Origin: Xiphophorus maculatus
Lineage: Eukaryota > Chordata > Actinopteri > Cyprinodontiformes > Poeciliidae
DNA length: 64,000 bases
Direction of reading: 5' to 3'
Assembly: GCF_002775205.1 (NCBI RefSeq)
Contig: NC_036445.1
Span: 3,864,802 to 3,928,801 of the forward strand
The position numbers were made by a program, and so were the translations under genes. The notes below the pieces were generated by a model. That model worked only from the letters and a program-made list of their open reading frames with translations. It had not been told where the DNA came from and searched no databases. Positions 49,741-64,000 of the stretch are shown here, piece after piece; positions within the stretch are counted from its first letter, which is position 1, and every line of letters starts with the position of its first letter.

Positions 49741-50104
49741 ATTTTTTTTTTATTAGATTTTTTTTAGAAACAACCTGGTTTCCTTTCTTTTTCCCATTAC
49801 TTTTGCTATTTCTCATTCATGTTCTGTTTTATTAAAATTTCTATTTCTTTTTACTAAAGCTGATAACTAAATCCGATAATGTGTTTCCAGTGGCCTCTTT
49901 GGAGCCCTTTCTGTCATTTAATTCCCTTTAACACCATAATATGCTGGTACCTATAAAAAGTGAATCATCAGTCCCATCTTACTTATTCTGCATAGTTTGC
50001 TCAATTTCTATTACGATATCTGTTCCACTTTCTGAATGCATTGTAGACTAATGTTAAACTGGAATCTGAACAAATGTTTGATTCACTCTGCATGGTATAG
50101 ATTT

Positions 50105-50240
50105 TTCCTGGCTAACACACCTGATTTATATGATTGCAGTTCAGCAAAAAAAAACCTTAATCATCAATAGAAAGCAAGCTTGTTAAAGCAGGCAAACACC
50201 TAAAAGATCTGAATGGAGAACCAGGGTTGAGCAACACTGC
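50105..50240. mobile_element. hAT-type MITE fragment
   Basis: Contains TAACACACCTGATTTATATG, AGCAAGCTTGTTAAAGCAGG and the end AACCAGGGTTGAGCAACACTG, the wording of a very common fish hAT MITE. The left end is incomplete. Confidence 0.55.
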
Positions 50241-52172
<1,932 letters not shown>

Positions 52173-53200
52173 GTCTGAGACACAAGGAAAATTAGAGAAA
52201 ATGAAGACAAATGCCTTAAAAAACATACCAGACAAGCTTTTCTTTTTCTTTAAAGACTTACCGTAAGGTGCTTGAAAGTTGTTTGTAATTTTAGAATACT
52301 TACTGATAAAAAACCCCTCAATTTCTAATGTTTTTATATTTTTATGATTTACCTTGGGGCTTAAAACTCTTAAGTACCACCCTCTGCACGAACCAGTATA
52401 ATCAAAATGCTTTAACTGCTCTATAAGAAGTAAATTATAAGATTCATCTGCCTAGTTTGAATAAAATGACAGCTGACCGGAATAATAAAAAAATATATAA
52501 GTAAAGCATTTTACATTTTAACACACTAAAAGGCTGCATTAGACAGGGATTCTAGTGTTAAATCATACATCCAGAGGTTGAGTAGAATAGCAGCGGTCTC
52601 GCCACTCTAACATAATGTCATGCTGTGGTTGTTCATGAGGCTGAAAGATCTTGAAAAAGTCATTCAGACTTTTATTGGCAGCAGTCTGCAATTATGATGT
52701 ACTTTCAAGCTTGAAAAAAGGAAGGAAAGAAGAAAGAAAAAGAGAGACATAAATACCTTTTTTATTAGTCATCAAACCATTGATGGATTTAAACTTTATA
52801 ATCAAATGTAAAAATGTAAAAGAAAGCGAGAACTAACTTAAAGTTTTATAAAATCACACTCAGCTCATAATCTTTAAGCCTGCTTTTGATTTGAATGCAT
52901 ATTTCACATGTATCTGAGTTTATGATATCCTTTTACTTCCTATGTAGATATTTTTATGCAGCTATACGTTCTGAAGGATTCTCTTCCCATTCTTCACGCT
53001 CTGTTGTATTTTGGAAATTCCTGTCAAGACACTGCAACATTTGTTCAACTACATGTGGGGAAATTCCAGCTATGATTAGCAAACTCGTGAACTCTATGCT
53101 GCCCCCTGGGTTTAGAATGCGTCATTACTTCTTTAATGTTGCTGGGGGGAAAAAACATCACAATTGCATGTGGGGAAAATAACGTGTTTTGTTTGTTCTG
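52173..53200. other. Intergenic, nothing recognised
   Basis: AT-rich, with a short GA-rich run near 52720-52745. No gene supported. Confidence 0.4.
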
Positions 53201-53259
53201 GGATTCAGGTGTTAGTGATGTGTTTATGTGCTGTAAAGATAAACATGTGTAACAGTGGC

Positions 53260-53472
53260 TGGTACATAGAGGAGGGGCGGCGGACAGGGACATGAATAGA
53301 GGACGTAGATGAAGCAAGGACAGACGGGGGCAATGCCCTCGATCGGGAGAGAAAAGGCGGAGTGGCGCCTGCTGAGGTGAATCTGTCTGCCATTCTGGTG
53401 CCTGGTTGTGTTTGGCCAGCAGGTCGCTGAAGATAGCCTCATCAGAGAAGCTGGACTTTCCTGTGAAAGTTA
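53260..53472 (-). CDS. Unidentified candidate exon, GC-rich
   Basis: A patch clearly richer in GC than its surroundings. On the minus strand a good acceptor (TTAACTTTCACAG, ending at 53473) opens a frame beginning GKSSFSDEAIFSDLLAKHNQ, and a second frame stays open over the same bases. I do not recognise the family and found no convincing donor. It could be an exon of a minus-strand gene, a decayed exon or chance. A minus-strand gene here would converge on usf2 and diverge from hepcidin. Confidence 0.3.
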
Positions 53473-53519
53473 ATAGTATATCCATTTCTTGCTTTTTCTA
53501 GTTTACCACACTTAAGACT

Positions 53520-55500
53520 CCCTTGATATACATATATATTTTTTTGCCTTGCTGCGGTTAAAAAGGGTCACAATCACATCACATGAGTTCAGTCATGCAC
53601 TATGAATCATGTCATTTAAATGTTTCACATAAGTGGACGTTATGCTTAAGTGTAAACAGTGAAGCAGAACCCTCTCTGTTCCACAGAAACAATATAAATC
53701 TCTGACAGTGGTGACATGTTGATTCTCACTGAATGCTGCAAAATGATGGACAGATTCCAACAGACATGGAGCCATCCCTGATTGTATTTGTTGACACTGA
53801 CGATGTGGTCACCCAAAGCAAGCTCATGGGCCAGCAGGGTTATCAGCAAACGAGACAGGCTGGCGCAGAAATCCTGCAACATGTTGTTCCTTAATTGAGT
53901 CGGCAGAGGCGGTTTGGAAAAGACTTTGAAGATATAATGAGAATTCAAATGGTCTCTGATTATTATCAGCAAGCACGGCCCACCGTTTATCAGTTTGCAC
54001 ATTCGTATTTTACCGTTATCATTTTTAGCTGCATTGATTTTGCATTAATTCACAACCTGATGTTGATGGGGAGGAGATTTCTTTCCCTGAAAGGTCAATT
54101 AATCTCTAGTTGTTTGTCACTGCCTTTCAAATATGAGTCAAAATAATTGTGATGAATTCAGAACGTTGGCTATTATTATCACGATTCCATGGTTATTAAA
54201 CAGGCCTCTCCTGCAGGGCTGCAGATGACGATTATTTTATCAATATTTTCCCTGATAAGGCAATATTTTAATCTATCCTTGCTTCCTTTGTCTTCAAGGA
54301 AGCAGGAATGTGTACCATCAGTTCTACTATGTTCTTTACTGCTTCTTCTACATTATCATTTCTATAATATATATATGAAAAAAAATCAGAAAATTTAAAT
54401 AGCTTTTGAATAGCCAATCTGAAAACACCTTTTAGAATTTTTTTTAATTAGCTCTGTATCAATTTTTAACTACATAATAAACAAGAATACAGACACTTTT
54501 TTCCCACATGGATATTTTACCTCAAAATCACAACAAAGTTTTGATTGGTATGTCCTGGCATTTCTTTGGGATTTATGGACTTTTTTGTGATCCTTATTCG
54601 TTTTTGATTAACAGTGCGGAATATTAATAAAAATATTCAGAAATGAAAACTACTTGTTTTAAATGTGGTATAGGTGTTAATAATGCCAAAGGCAAAATTT
54701 TGATTCTGTGAAGCTTTTACAAGGACTCATCTTTTATGTCTGGAGCCTTTAGCTTTGAAATCTGGTCTCAGTTAAAAAAAACAAAACAAAACACTGATGT
54801 GATTTTTTAAAATGCACTGGCATTAAAATTTTACAGTAAAACAGCTCAAACAATCCTAATTTTCTGCTGCTTGAACAGAATATGCGTAATTGTATTACTT
54901 TCCTCATCTTTAACTAATACATATTAAAACACCTTGACTCCCAAACGGAGCTTTTTAATCCTGACTACCAGTCACTGCTCTCGAAAGGATTTAATTTGGT
55001 TCAACTACAGGTTCCCACACATTATGCAAAAACTGAACATGTCGAAAATCAGGGCTAATTAGTCCATTTGAGAGGTTGTAATTACATCCTTTAGAGTGAG
55101 CTATGGATATTCCATAGCGGCTGGTTCACTGGCATGACGGATATCCCGGGTCGAAATGAGCACGGCTCAGTCATCCATGCAATAGAATGACCTGTGCAGT
55201 GTCAGCCTTTTGCTGGGAAATCTCCACTGCTTCGGTAAGATCTTCTCTATCAATAGCCTCTGTTACTGAATACATATTGCACATATATGTGTATCATTGT
55301 AAAAAAAAAGTATTGTTCAAGTGTGGAATTACACGCTGTCTCAGACAGAGAAAAGACAGACATTAAAAAAAGAGATAGCTTGGAGAAATCCCCCCTAGTA
55401 TTGCAGAAGTGCAGAAGGATGAAGAGGAATGAGGAGGTCAAAACTTCCCCAGTGGAGTTAGGTAACAGCTGCCAGGAATGGGCAGGGCCTCCAGCGGAGA
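53520..55500. other. Intergenic upstream of hepcidin
   Basis: No gene supported. The part nearest hepcidin (about 55080-55500) is less AT-rich and probably holds its regulatory DNA, including a CAGCTG E-box at 55466-55471. Confidence 0.4.
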
Positions 55501-55525
55501 TGAGGCAACACCGGGGCCATGAGTG

Positions 55526-55533
55526 TATAAATA
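55526..55533 (+). promoter_or_regulatory. TATA box of hepcidin
   Basis: TATAAATA, about 208 bases before the ATG. It predicts a start of transcription near 55555-55560 and a leader of about 180 bases. Confidence 0.7.
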
Positions 55534-55575
55534 CCTACGCTCTCTGCATATTCAACTCGCAGATGCGAGAAGAGC

Positions 55576-55596
55576 TGATAAGATCGGCCAAAGATC
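55576..55596 (+). promoter_or_regulatory. GATA and HNF4-like sites near the hepcidin start
   Basis: TGATAAGA (55576-55583) fits a GATA site. GGCCAAAGATC (55586-55596) fits the HNF4 pattern GGnCAAAGnTC. Both are just inside the predicted transcript. HNF4 and GATA4 are known hepatic regulators; binding here is inferred. Confidence 0.4.
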
Positions 55597-55740
55597 TGAA
55601 GAAATCCAGTTGAGAATCGGCATCTGTCTCTGAAGCAAAGCAATAATTCAGGACGCAGTGGTGCTCTGCGCTGGCCTGACACCCATGTGAAAGAAGACCC
55701 ATCAGCTCTAATCTTCAAAGGATTTATAACCTCACCCAAA

Positions 55741-56273
55741 ATGAAGGCATTCAGCATTGCAGTTGCAGTGACACTCGTGCTCGCCTTTATTTGCGTTGTG
55801 CAGAGCTCTGCCGTCCCGTTCACTGGGGTAAGAATTCAACTCAAACTCACCTCTCTTACTTGTCAGCTCCAAATGTTTTGTCAGGAAGAATAGATGTGAC
55901 TCTTAAATGTGCATAATTCATTAACAGGTTGGAGAGCTGGAGGAGGCAGGGGGCAATGACACTCCAGTTGAGGCACATCAAGAGGTGTCAATGGAATCGT
56001 GGATGGTATGTTCAATTGACTGAATGAATTAAGCCAATTACCACGAGCAAATTAAAGTTTAAGTGGATGCTGTTTTCCCCACAGAGCAGCCTTGTCCTCT
56101 TTCAAACACAGATGGAGGAGGAAGTGCTGTTGGTGACACTTTGTTCATGTCTCTTGTCTTTCACACAGATGCCAAAACATGTCAGGGAAAAGCGCCAGAG
56201 TCACCTTTCCTTGTGTCGCTACTGCTGCAACTGCTGCAAGAACAAAGGCTGCGGTTTCTGCTGCAGGTTCTGA
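55741..56273 (+). CDS. hamp: Hepcidin (iron-regulatory hormone)
   Basis: Three exons, 55741-55827, 55928-56005 and 56169-56273 (TGA at 56271), all joined in phase 0, giving 89 aa, normal for fish hepcidin. The signal peptide covers about residues 1-24 (KAFSIAVAVTLVLAFICVVQ, then SSA). An acidic propeptide follows, and the furin site REKR (61-64) releases a 25-residue mature peptide. That peptide has eight cysteines in the standard spacing (7, 10, 11, 13, 14, 19, 22, 23) and begins QSHLS, the N-terminus associated with ferroportin-binding fish hepcidin (hamp1 type). Secreted from liver, it makes ferroportin be internalised and lowers iron export; fish hepcidins also have antimicrobial activity. 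Upstream lie a TATA box and GATA/HNF4-like sites. It lies next to usf2, as in mammals. Confidence 0.97.
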
Positions 56274-56505
56274 GGGTCATGTGTGACGACCACCACTTTC
56301 TAATTTATTGTTTTATTTTTCAAGACCCCTCCTTTCATTGCATTTTACAAACTACGTTTTTTAAGCAAAATTATTCCTGGAGCAGCACAGACAAAGTATT
56401 TTTTTTTCTATTTATTTTGTATACTTCAACTTTTTAACTTTTTAAAGAAGACACATTTCTCACACATATTGATCTTTTCCTTACTGAAAATTATTGTTTG
56501 TGTTG

Positions 56506-56511
56506 AATAAA
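56506..56511 (+). terminator. Polyadenylation signal of hepcidin
   Basis: AATAAA, 233 bases after the hepcidin stop codon. Confidence 0.7.
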
Positions 56512-56529
56512 ATACATCTGAATCAGCTG

Positions 56530-58123
56530 ATAAAAGAGTTTTATGTCATTTATATTGAGTCAAGCAACAGAAACATATCTTTGATAAATGCGCTTTAAAT
56601 AAATAATGTCAGTCTGACATCTCCAAAGTGCTGGAGAAACCAAAAGCTATAAAAAGAGAGTTGTCATAGGTACACAAGTGAACAGATGTAATTAGAGTTG
56701 GAAGCTTGAAGACAGCTCACACACACACGTCACATGATTATAAAGCACACTGTTTTGCAACCGTAAAATTTATTTTAATCTGAGATACATCTATGAGAGT
56801 CTGCACATCTTCAATGCTATCTAAGTCTTTGTAACTATGATCATGTCAAACCAAAGACCAGGAAAAAAAGTCTGTTGTCAGACATTGGACGTGACATGTT
56901 TGAGCAAAGACTCTCTTAAAAGAGCTTTAAAACAGAAACAGTATGAGGGGAATTTAATGTATGTAGCTTTCGAAAGAGAGAGAAGGCATTGATCACTGGA
57001 TCTCCTGCCTAGCTTTTATCTGATATCAGGGCCATTCACACCTTGGGGCTTCAACACCTTTCAATTTCAGCTTGAAGCGTATTGCTGGGACCTCTTTGAT
57101 CAGTCTGCTGTGCTCACATGCCTTGATGTTTATGGTTTCTTTATTGACTGTTCTAATGCACAGACGATGTATTTATACATTCTGATGGCTGGGAAGTAGT
57201 TAGCCAACATCCTGGAAAGGGTCGTATGAAAGAGATTCCCACAAAAAGCCGTCCTTCCTTCCTCTCCATGACTGAATGACTGAACTCTGTTCCAGTTTTG
57301 GTGTGAGGCACACATTTTGTATCTTTCCTTTTCGGACTTTTTTACAGTGTTAGAATCGTTTGGTATGAAAAGACCATTATGTTGCTTTGAGCCAGAAATT
57401 GGTGATATAAATAAAGATTTACTCAATTGGGCTGTCTGATCTTCTTTGAAAAGAATAAGTAGTGAAGAAAACATTCTGTTTCCTGTTTGTAATTAATTCT
57501 CATGCACATGAGGGTTTTTTTCTTTCTAATTTTTATAACAGCTATTTTTCTAAGCACATCAAAAACGTATTTAATTGTTTTGTCATTTTGACCATTAGTA
57601 TTAGTGAGTAGTCAACAACTGTCTACAAAGAACACTCTTTGAAAATCTTTAGTACAGAAAACTAGAAGCAATATAATAACACAGCATTAAAGTAAATGAC
57701 AAGCAGAGCATGTCCTCTAATAAATAGATAACAAAAACTGTTTAATATAAAACAGTAATATATATAAAAAAATTTACTTCAATGCAGGTTTTCAAAAAAG
57801 TGCAAAATATTTTTTTAAATTTGTGGAAGGTAAAACTATTATTCTAACACAATGAACACCAGGATAACAGATATCAAAAGAACACACTCTTTGATATCTT
57901 TGTCTCAAGGACTGAGACTAGACAGCTAGAATAGCTCTAAATAACAGGAGTCGACACGTGACTCTTATTCCATGTGACAGGAAGTGAGTTTCAAGGACAT
58001 CTGTTGACTTTAGTAAGCACTATGCATTTTCTCTGAAGATGGTGTAAGATATCAGTTGCAAGGGCTTCAGTCTTATACACTGTTATAGGCAAACGTTTTG
58101 GGTTAGTTGCCTTTAATGTTTTG
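56530..58123. other. Intergenic downstream of hepcidin
   Basis: No supported gene or mobile element. The minus-strand frame at 57130-57474 is open for 114 codons but shows no domain or splice context. Confidence 0.4.
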
Positions 58124-58310
58124 GGTTTTTTTCTCTCCCCTCCAGGGGGTCTTTTGTGGGCTCTAGTGTCCCTTATATGAAAATAGTCTGGCAGGAAAGG
58201 AGGGAAGACATGCGGCAAATGTCGCCGGGTCCGGGAATCGAACCCGCAACGAGGACTCAAGGCCTCCAAACGTGGGTCGCGCTATCCCCTACGCCACCAC
58301 AGCACGCCCC
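58124..58310 (-). mobile_element. tRNA-derived SINE, second copy
   Basis: Same family as 46911-47108 and same orientation. The head is GGGGCGTGCTGTGGTGGCGTA, with a canonical B box (GGTTCGATTCC at 58234-58244) and the shared body GGGACACTAGAGCCCACAAA. It ends in an A-rich tail at the low-coordinate side. No clear target duplication was found, so it may be older or its borders eroded. Confidence 0.85.
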
Positions 58311-58807
58311 TTTTAATCTCTTTTTAATGGGCTTTAAAGTGTTATTGGTCCTCCAGTTGCAGCTGCAACAGCTTAAATTCTTCTGAGAAGCCCGTTTACA
58401 GAATTGAATGATGCGTTTATGGGAATATTTGACTATTCTTTTAAAAGAGCATTTATGAGTTCAGTCACTGTTGTTTGACGAGAAAGTGTGGCTACGCTGG
58501 TTTAGTATCAGAACTCTGTACCGACAAGGCAGCTTCGTCTGCATCAAACACCTATTCATATTCTTGTGGACTATTCCAGAGTTATACTGGAAACAAAGCA
58601 GCCATGATGGTTGTCATTCCGGTCCACCAATCCAGCCCAAACTGCCTCAATGTGTTTTTGTTGCCATAATATCTGAAAATGCAGTGATCTCCAACACAAC
58701 TCATATAAAATTTAAGTAAACTCTCGTGGAGAACTAATGTGAATAAAAACACAGAAAAGCATAAATTGTCATACTTGAGGAAACTAAATATTCTTATTAC
58801 TCTATGT

Positions 58808-60102
58808 CAGGGGTGTCCAAACTTTTTGCAATGAGGGCCAGATTTGATAAAGTGAAGATGCCCGGGGGCCAATAGTTTGTTTGGACATTTTTTAACTACA
58901 AAAGTTTCATGCAAATACACACCGTTATAAAACAATTTTCATTGTCACAATTATCTTTATTTTTCAAATGACAAAATAACCAAATATAAGCCACTCAGGC
59001 AGATGAGAATAACTCTAAAAACCCAAATTCTGCCTTTCATTCATATCTGGAGAGTCAGATAACATTTAACAAACTGTATGAAATACCTTAAATTTACATG
59101 AGTTTAAAAATATCTTTGCCTCAAGAACATTTTAAACAGGAGTAATAAGTAATGCAAAGTTGTCTATTATTATTAAATCTTAAAACAAGTGAATTTTGCT
59201 CGTCATTTACAATATCTTTCAGAAAGTAATAGTTTGTCACATCTACAGGTTCATAACATCAACAGTAATAACCAAATCTTACTCAAGAGTTTAATAAAAA
59301 TAAGTGCCATAAATCCAGGTGCATAAATGTTCGATTCGCTCTTCACTGCTGATAGTGACAGACGTTACCGTTCAAAACACTCAGTTTCATGTCCTCAACT
59401 CTCAGTGCCACACTGTTACTGCCGGGCAAACATTTTTCTCAAATTCTTGCTTCTTCTCAGGGCAAAATGTTCTCCACCATTTTCATAACACAGTTTTGAT
59501 AAATGTACCTCCAGTAAAAGGTTTGCCATGTTTAGCAATTAACATGGCCACTTCGTAGCTTGCTTTGGTGGTATTTTCTTTTGACTCACAGGCCCGCGCG
59601 AAGAATCGCTGTTGTGATGCCAGTCCAGCTTGGAGCTGCTTCAGTTTTTCAGCACGGTCACTTCCTGTTAGCTTGTTGTATGTGTTAGCATGTTTAGTCT
59701 GGTAGTGTCTCTTTACGTTGAAATCCTTAAACAAGGCAACCGTCTCATTACAAATTAGACAAGCACAATTGGCTTGATTTTCAGTGAAGAAGTATTATAA
59801 TTCCCATCTCTCTTGAAAGCGGCAGCCCTCACTGTAAACTTTCCTCGTTTTCTTTGCAGTGGCCATGGCAGAAATGAGTGGAGAGCGGTTCGCTGCACGG
59901 AGGCAGAGACTGATAGTATTAAAGTGGTGCTGCCACCATTTGGTGAAAGGAGGAATTACAGTTTCAAGTTTTATGATTTATTTATTCTGTTTGACAGTGG
60001 AGGCGGGCCATAAATAATACATTATAAGACCGAAGCTGCGGGCCGTATGAAATCTGACCGCGGGCCGTAATTGGCCCTCGGGCCGGACTTTGGACATGCC
60101 TG
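58808..60102 (-). mobile_element. hAT transposon, internally deleted
   Basis: A 1,295-bp element with inverted ends CAGGGGTGTCCAAACTTTTT and, from the other side, CAGGCATGTCCAAAGTCCG. It is flanked by a perfect 8-base target duplication CTCTATGT (58800-58807 and 60103-60110), the hAT signature. Its minus strand encodes the start of a hAT transposase; the catalytic domain is missing. Confidence 0.92.
59483..59866 (-). pseudogene. hAT transposase N-terminus with BED-like zinc finger
   Basis: From an ATG at 59864-59866 the frame reads MATAKKTRKVYSEGCRFQER, meets a TAA, then continues in the same frame with CACLICNETVALFKDF and VKRHYQTKH, a Cx2C...Hx4H BED-type finger. The rest (QLQAGLASQQRFFARA; KHGKPFTGG) resembles the transposases from which vertebrate ZBED5/GTF2IRD2-type genes arose. 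It ends at 59483 and lacks the DDE and dimerisation parts, so it is not functional. Confidence 0.8.
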
Positions 60103-60110
60103 CTCTATGT

Positions 60111-62415
<2,305 letters not shown>

Positions 62416-63381
62416 TGTATTAATCTTTCTGGACTGATTTTTAAGGGTGTTTCAAATCTGTGAGTTGTCTACACTTCCACTATAGGATTACCAGTTGTTT
62501 TAACTTAGCCTTGTAAGGTTTACTTCAATTAATCAACATTTTGTGAAAATTACTGTGCCCAATGTTCCAGTAAACTCTGTAACAATAGCCTCATAATTAC
62601 AATCCAGTGCTGTCTTTCAAACTCCCCCAAAATGTAACATTTTATGGCAGTTTTGTGTTACACTTATTTTTGATTCAGAGTTCAAGGACTGGCAAGCTGT
62701 GTGTTGTTAGGTTATTGTATGGCTGTGTTCATACTATCATTGGAAACATTGATTTAAATGGCACAAAGACTCATGCTTTGTGTCTTTTAGCGGTGTTAGT
62801 TTTAATTCCTGAAAAATTACCTTATAGACCCAGATGAAATCAGCTCATAGTTGGAAATATTTACTGAAAATGACAACACAGAAGGGTAAGTTCAGTTTGC
62901 TAAAATTTAAAATAAAATAATAAAAAGATTACATACCTGTGTGTGCGTTCTGCCTTAAAAGAGATTTTACATTTTTACGATACTTTTTAATGGTTATTTA
63001 TACAGGTGATATCTCAGGGAGAAAATAAATTCTCATTTTCAAGAAAGACCTGTTCCAATATCATATAAAATTGTAAAAATTGCATTTGAAATAACAGTAT
63101 ATTTCAAATGCATATCAAAATAGTGTCAAAATGTAAAAGATATTTAATAAAGCTATGAATAAGAAAAGAAACAAAGGCTCACTGCCATGTTCTCAATATT
63201 CTACCTAAATACTCCCAATGGAATCAGATCAGACAGTTTAAGTTCCTTTTTGGAGATGATTCCACATTAATGGTCCAAAGTAAGAGAAGGCTGGCTTCCC
63301 TGAGGAAGCATAAAAAGCTTTCCTTATCCAATATAGTCCACACGTAATATATTTGCTATTGCTCTTGGAATTAAGAGGCTT

Positions 63382-63732
63382 ATGTGCTTCACATCTTGGA
63401 ATACCTTTCCATTCTTCAACAGCAGAGAATTAAATAAACCCTGGAAGTGTCCAATCCAAGTCCGAGTTCATCCAATAAACTCTGCTTGCCTACTTAATAT
63501 AGTCTTAGATGAACCTTTAATTTGTCCTAGAGAGTCAATTGCGAAGGAGAAAAGAGCCATCAAAAGAAAATCGACATCGCTGTGGGCAAACAGAACTTCA
63601 ATAAGAATTTTTAATGACCCATCAAGAACGACCGCTAACGGCATTACAGGCACAATGAAGCCTGCGTTGTCTGGTCTTTGTTTAGCATTTCTACCTCAGG
63701 CAAGTTTGTTTATTGGATTTCATTCAGATTAA
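63382..63732. other. Unidentified stretch open on both strands
   Basis: The plus strand is open for 116 codons (FNSRELNKPWKCPIQVRVHP...). The minus strand also reads as protein-like sequence with one stop: PVMPLAVVLDGSLKILIEVL, then TRTWIGHFQGLFNSLL, then FQDVKHISLLIPRAIANI running to about 63330. I recognise no domain. It may be an exon or a decayed repetitive element. Confidence 0.3.
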
Positions 63733-64000
63733 AGTTAACTCACTGAGTTTAATAATGCAATGTGTGGAATCATATGCACAGGAGGAATGAGTGATGAATG
63801 TGTTCCCGCTCTGAGAACACACTAGGGTTAAAGGTCAGAGGCAGTTTATTGCGAGTGTGATGGCAACAAACTGGCTGATATGAATGGTTCAATCAGGACA
63901 CAATTTAATAACTGCAGATTCAAATGAAAAACTGCCTCCCCTCAACACTAGAAGGGTAAATGAAGACCTGGTTTGGAGGTAAGCGGTCAATCACTAGTGA

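Noticed and set aside
55200-55225. STAT3-type site upstream of hepcidin (TTGCTGGGAA)
   Set aside because: It lacks the TTC half of the TTCnnnGAA consensus, so it is too weak to call.
55458-55823. 121-codon minus-strand frame over hepcidin exon 1
   Set aside because: Antisense shadow of the hepcidin promoter and first exon, with no family resemblance.
57130-57474. 114-codon minus-strand frame
   Set aside because: No domain, no splice context and ordinary AT-rich composition; most likely chance.

Overview
The window is nuclear DNA of a ray-finned (teleost) fish. It is AT-rich and intron-bearing, with GT-AG splice sites, long TA microsatellites, fish-type Tc1/mariner and hAT relics, a tRNA-derived SINE and a fish-type hepcidin. 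The hepcidin (25-residue mature peptide beginning QSHLS, eight cysteines) fits a percomorph, but the sequence does not fix the species. Exon structures were read by eye from splice sites, reading phase and remembered family sequences; no alignment was run.

Layout. (1) 1-5 kb: the 3' end of one free-fatty-acid-receptor-type GPCR gene, a complete tandem paralogue, and a short decayed relic of a third copy. (2) 5.2-7.6 kb, minus strand: LIM2 (lens MP20), four coding exons giving 173 aa. (3) 12.1-17.8 kb, minus strand: a VSIG10L-type adhesion receptor, twelve coding exons giving about 720 aa, with five Ig-like domains, one FN3 domain, a membrane helix and a tail with YxxL motifs. (4) 20.1-24.6 kb, minus strand: ETFB, six coding exons giving 254 aa. 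(5) 26.0-43.7 kb, plus strand: USF2, eleven coding exons giving 318 aa, with transposon relics in its introns. (6) 43.7-55.5 kb: a long intergenic stretch with a LINE fragment, a SINE and a TA microsatellite. (7) 55.7-56.3 kb, plus strand: hepcidin (HAMP), three exons giving 89 aa, behind a clear TATA box. (8) 56.5-64 kb: repeats, including a nearly intact-ended 1.3-kb hAT element, and no convincing gene.

How the genes relate. They do not form one pathway. The order joins two blocks that lie apart on human chromosome 19q: USF2, HAMP and the FFAR cluster, and LIM2, ETFB and VSIG10L. USF2 beside HAMP is an old linkage. ETFB acts in mitochondrial fatty-acid and amino-acid oxidation, FFAR proteins sense short-chain fatty acids, LIM2 is a lens-fibre membrane protein, and hepcidin controls iron export through ferroportin.

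I found no new multi-gene system. The points most worth a second look are the altered ligand pocket and VRY motif in the complete FFAR copy, the 39-nt in-frame USF2 exon, the perfect TATA-bearing palindrome and CACGTG box at the USF2 start, the YxxL tail of the VSIG10L-type receptor, nested transposons dated by their target duplications, and an unexplained GC-rich open stretch near 53.4 kb.
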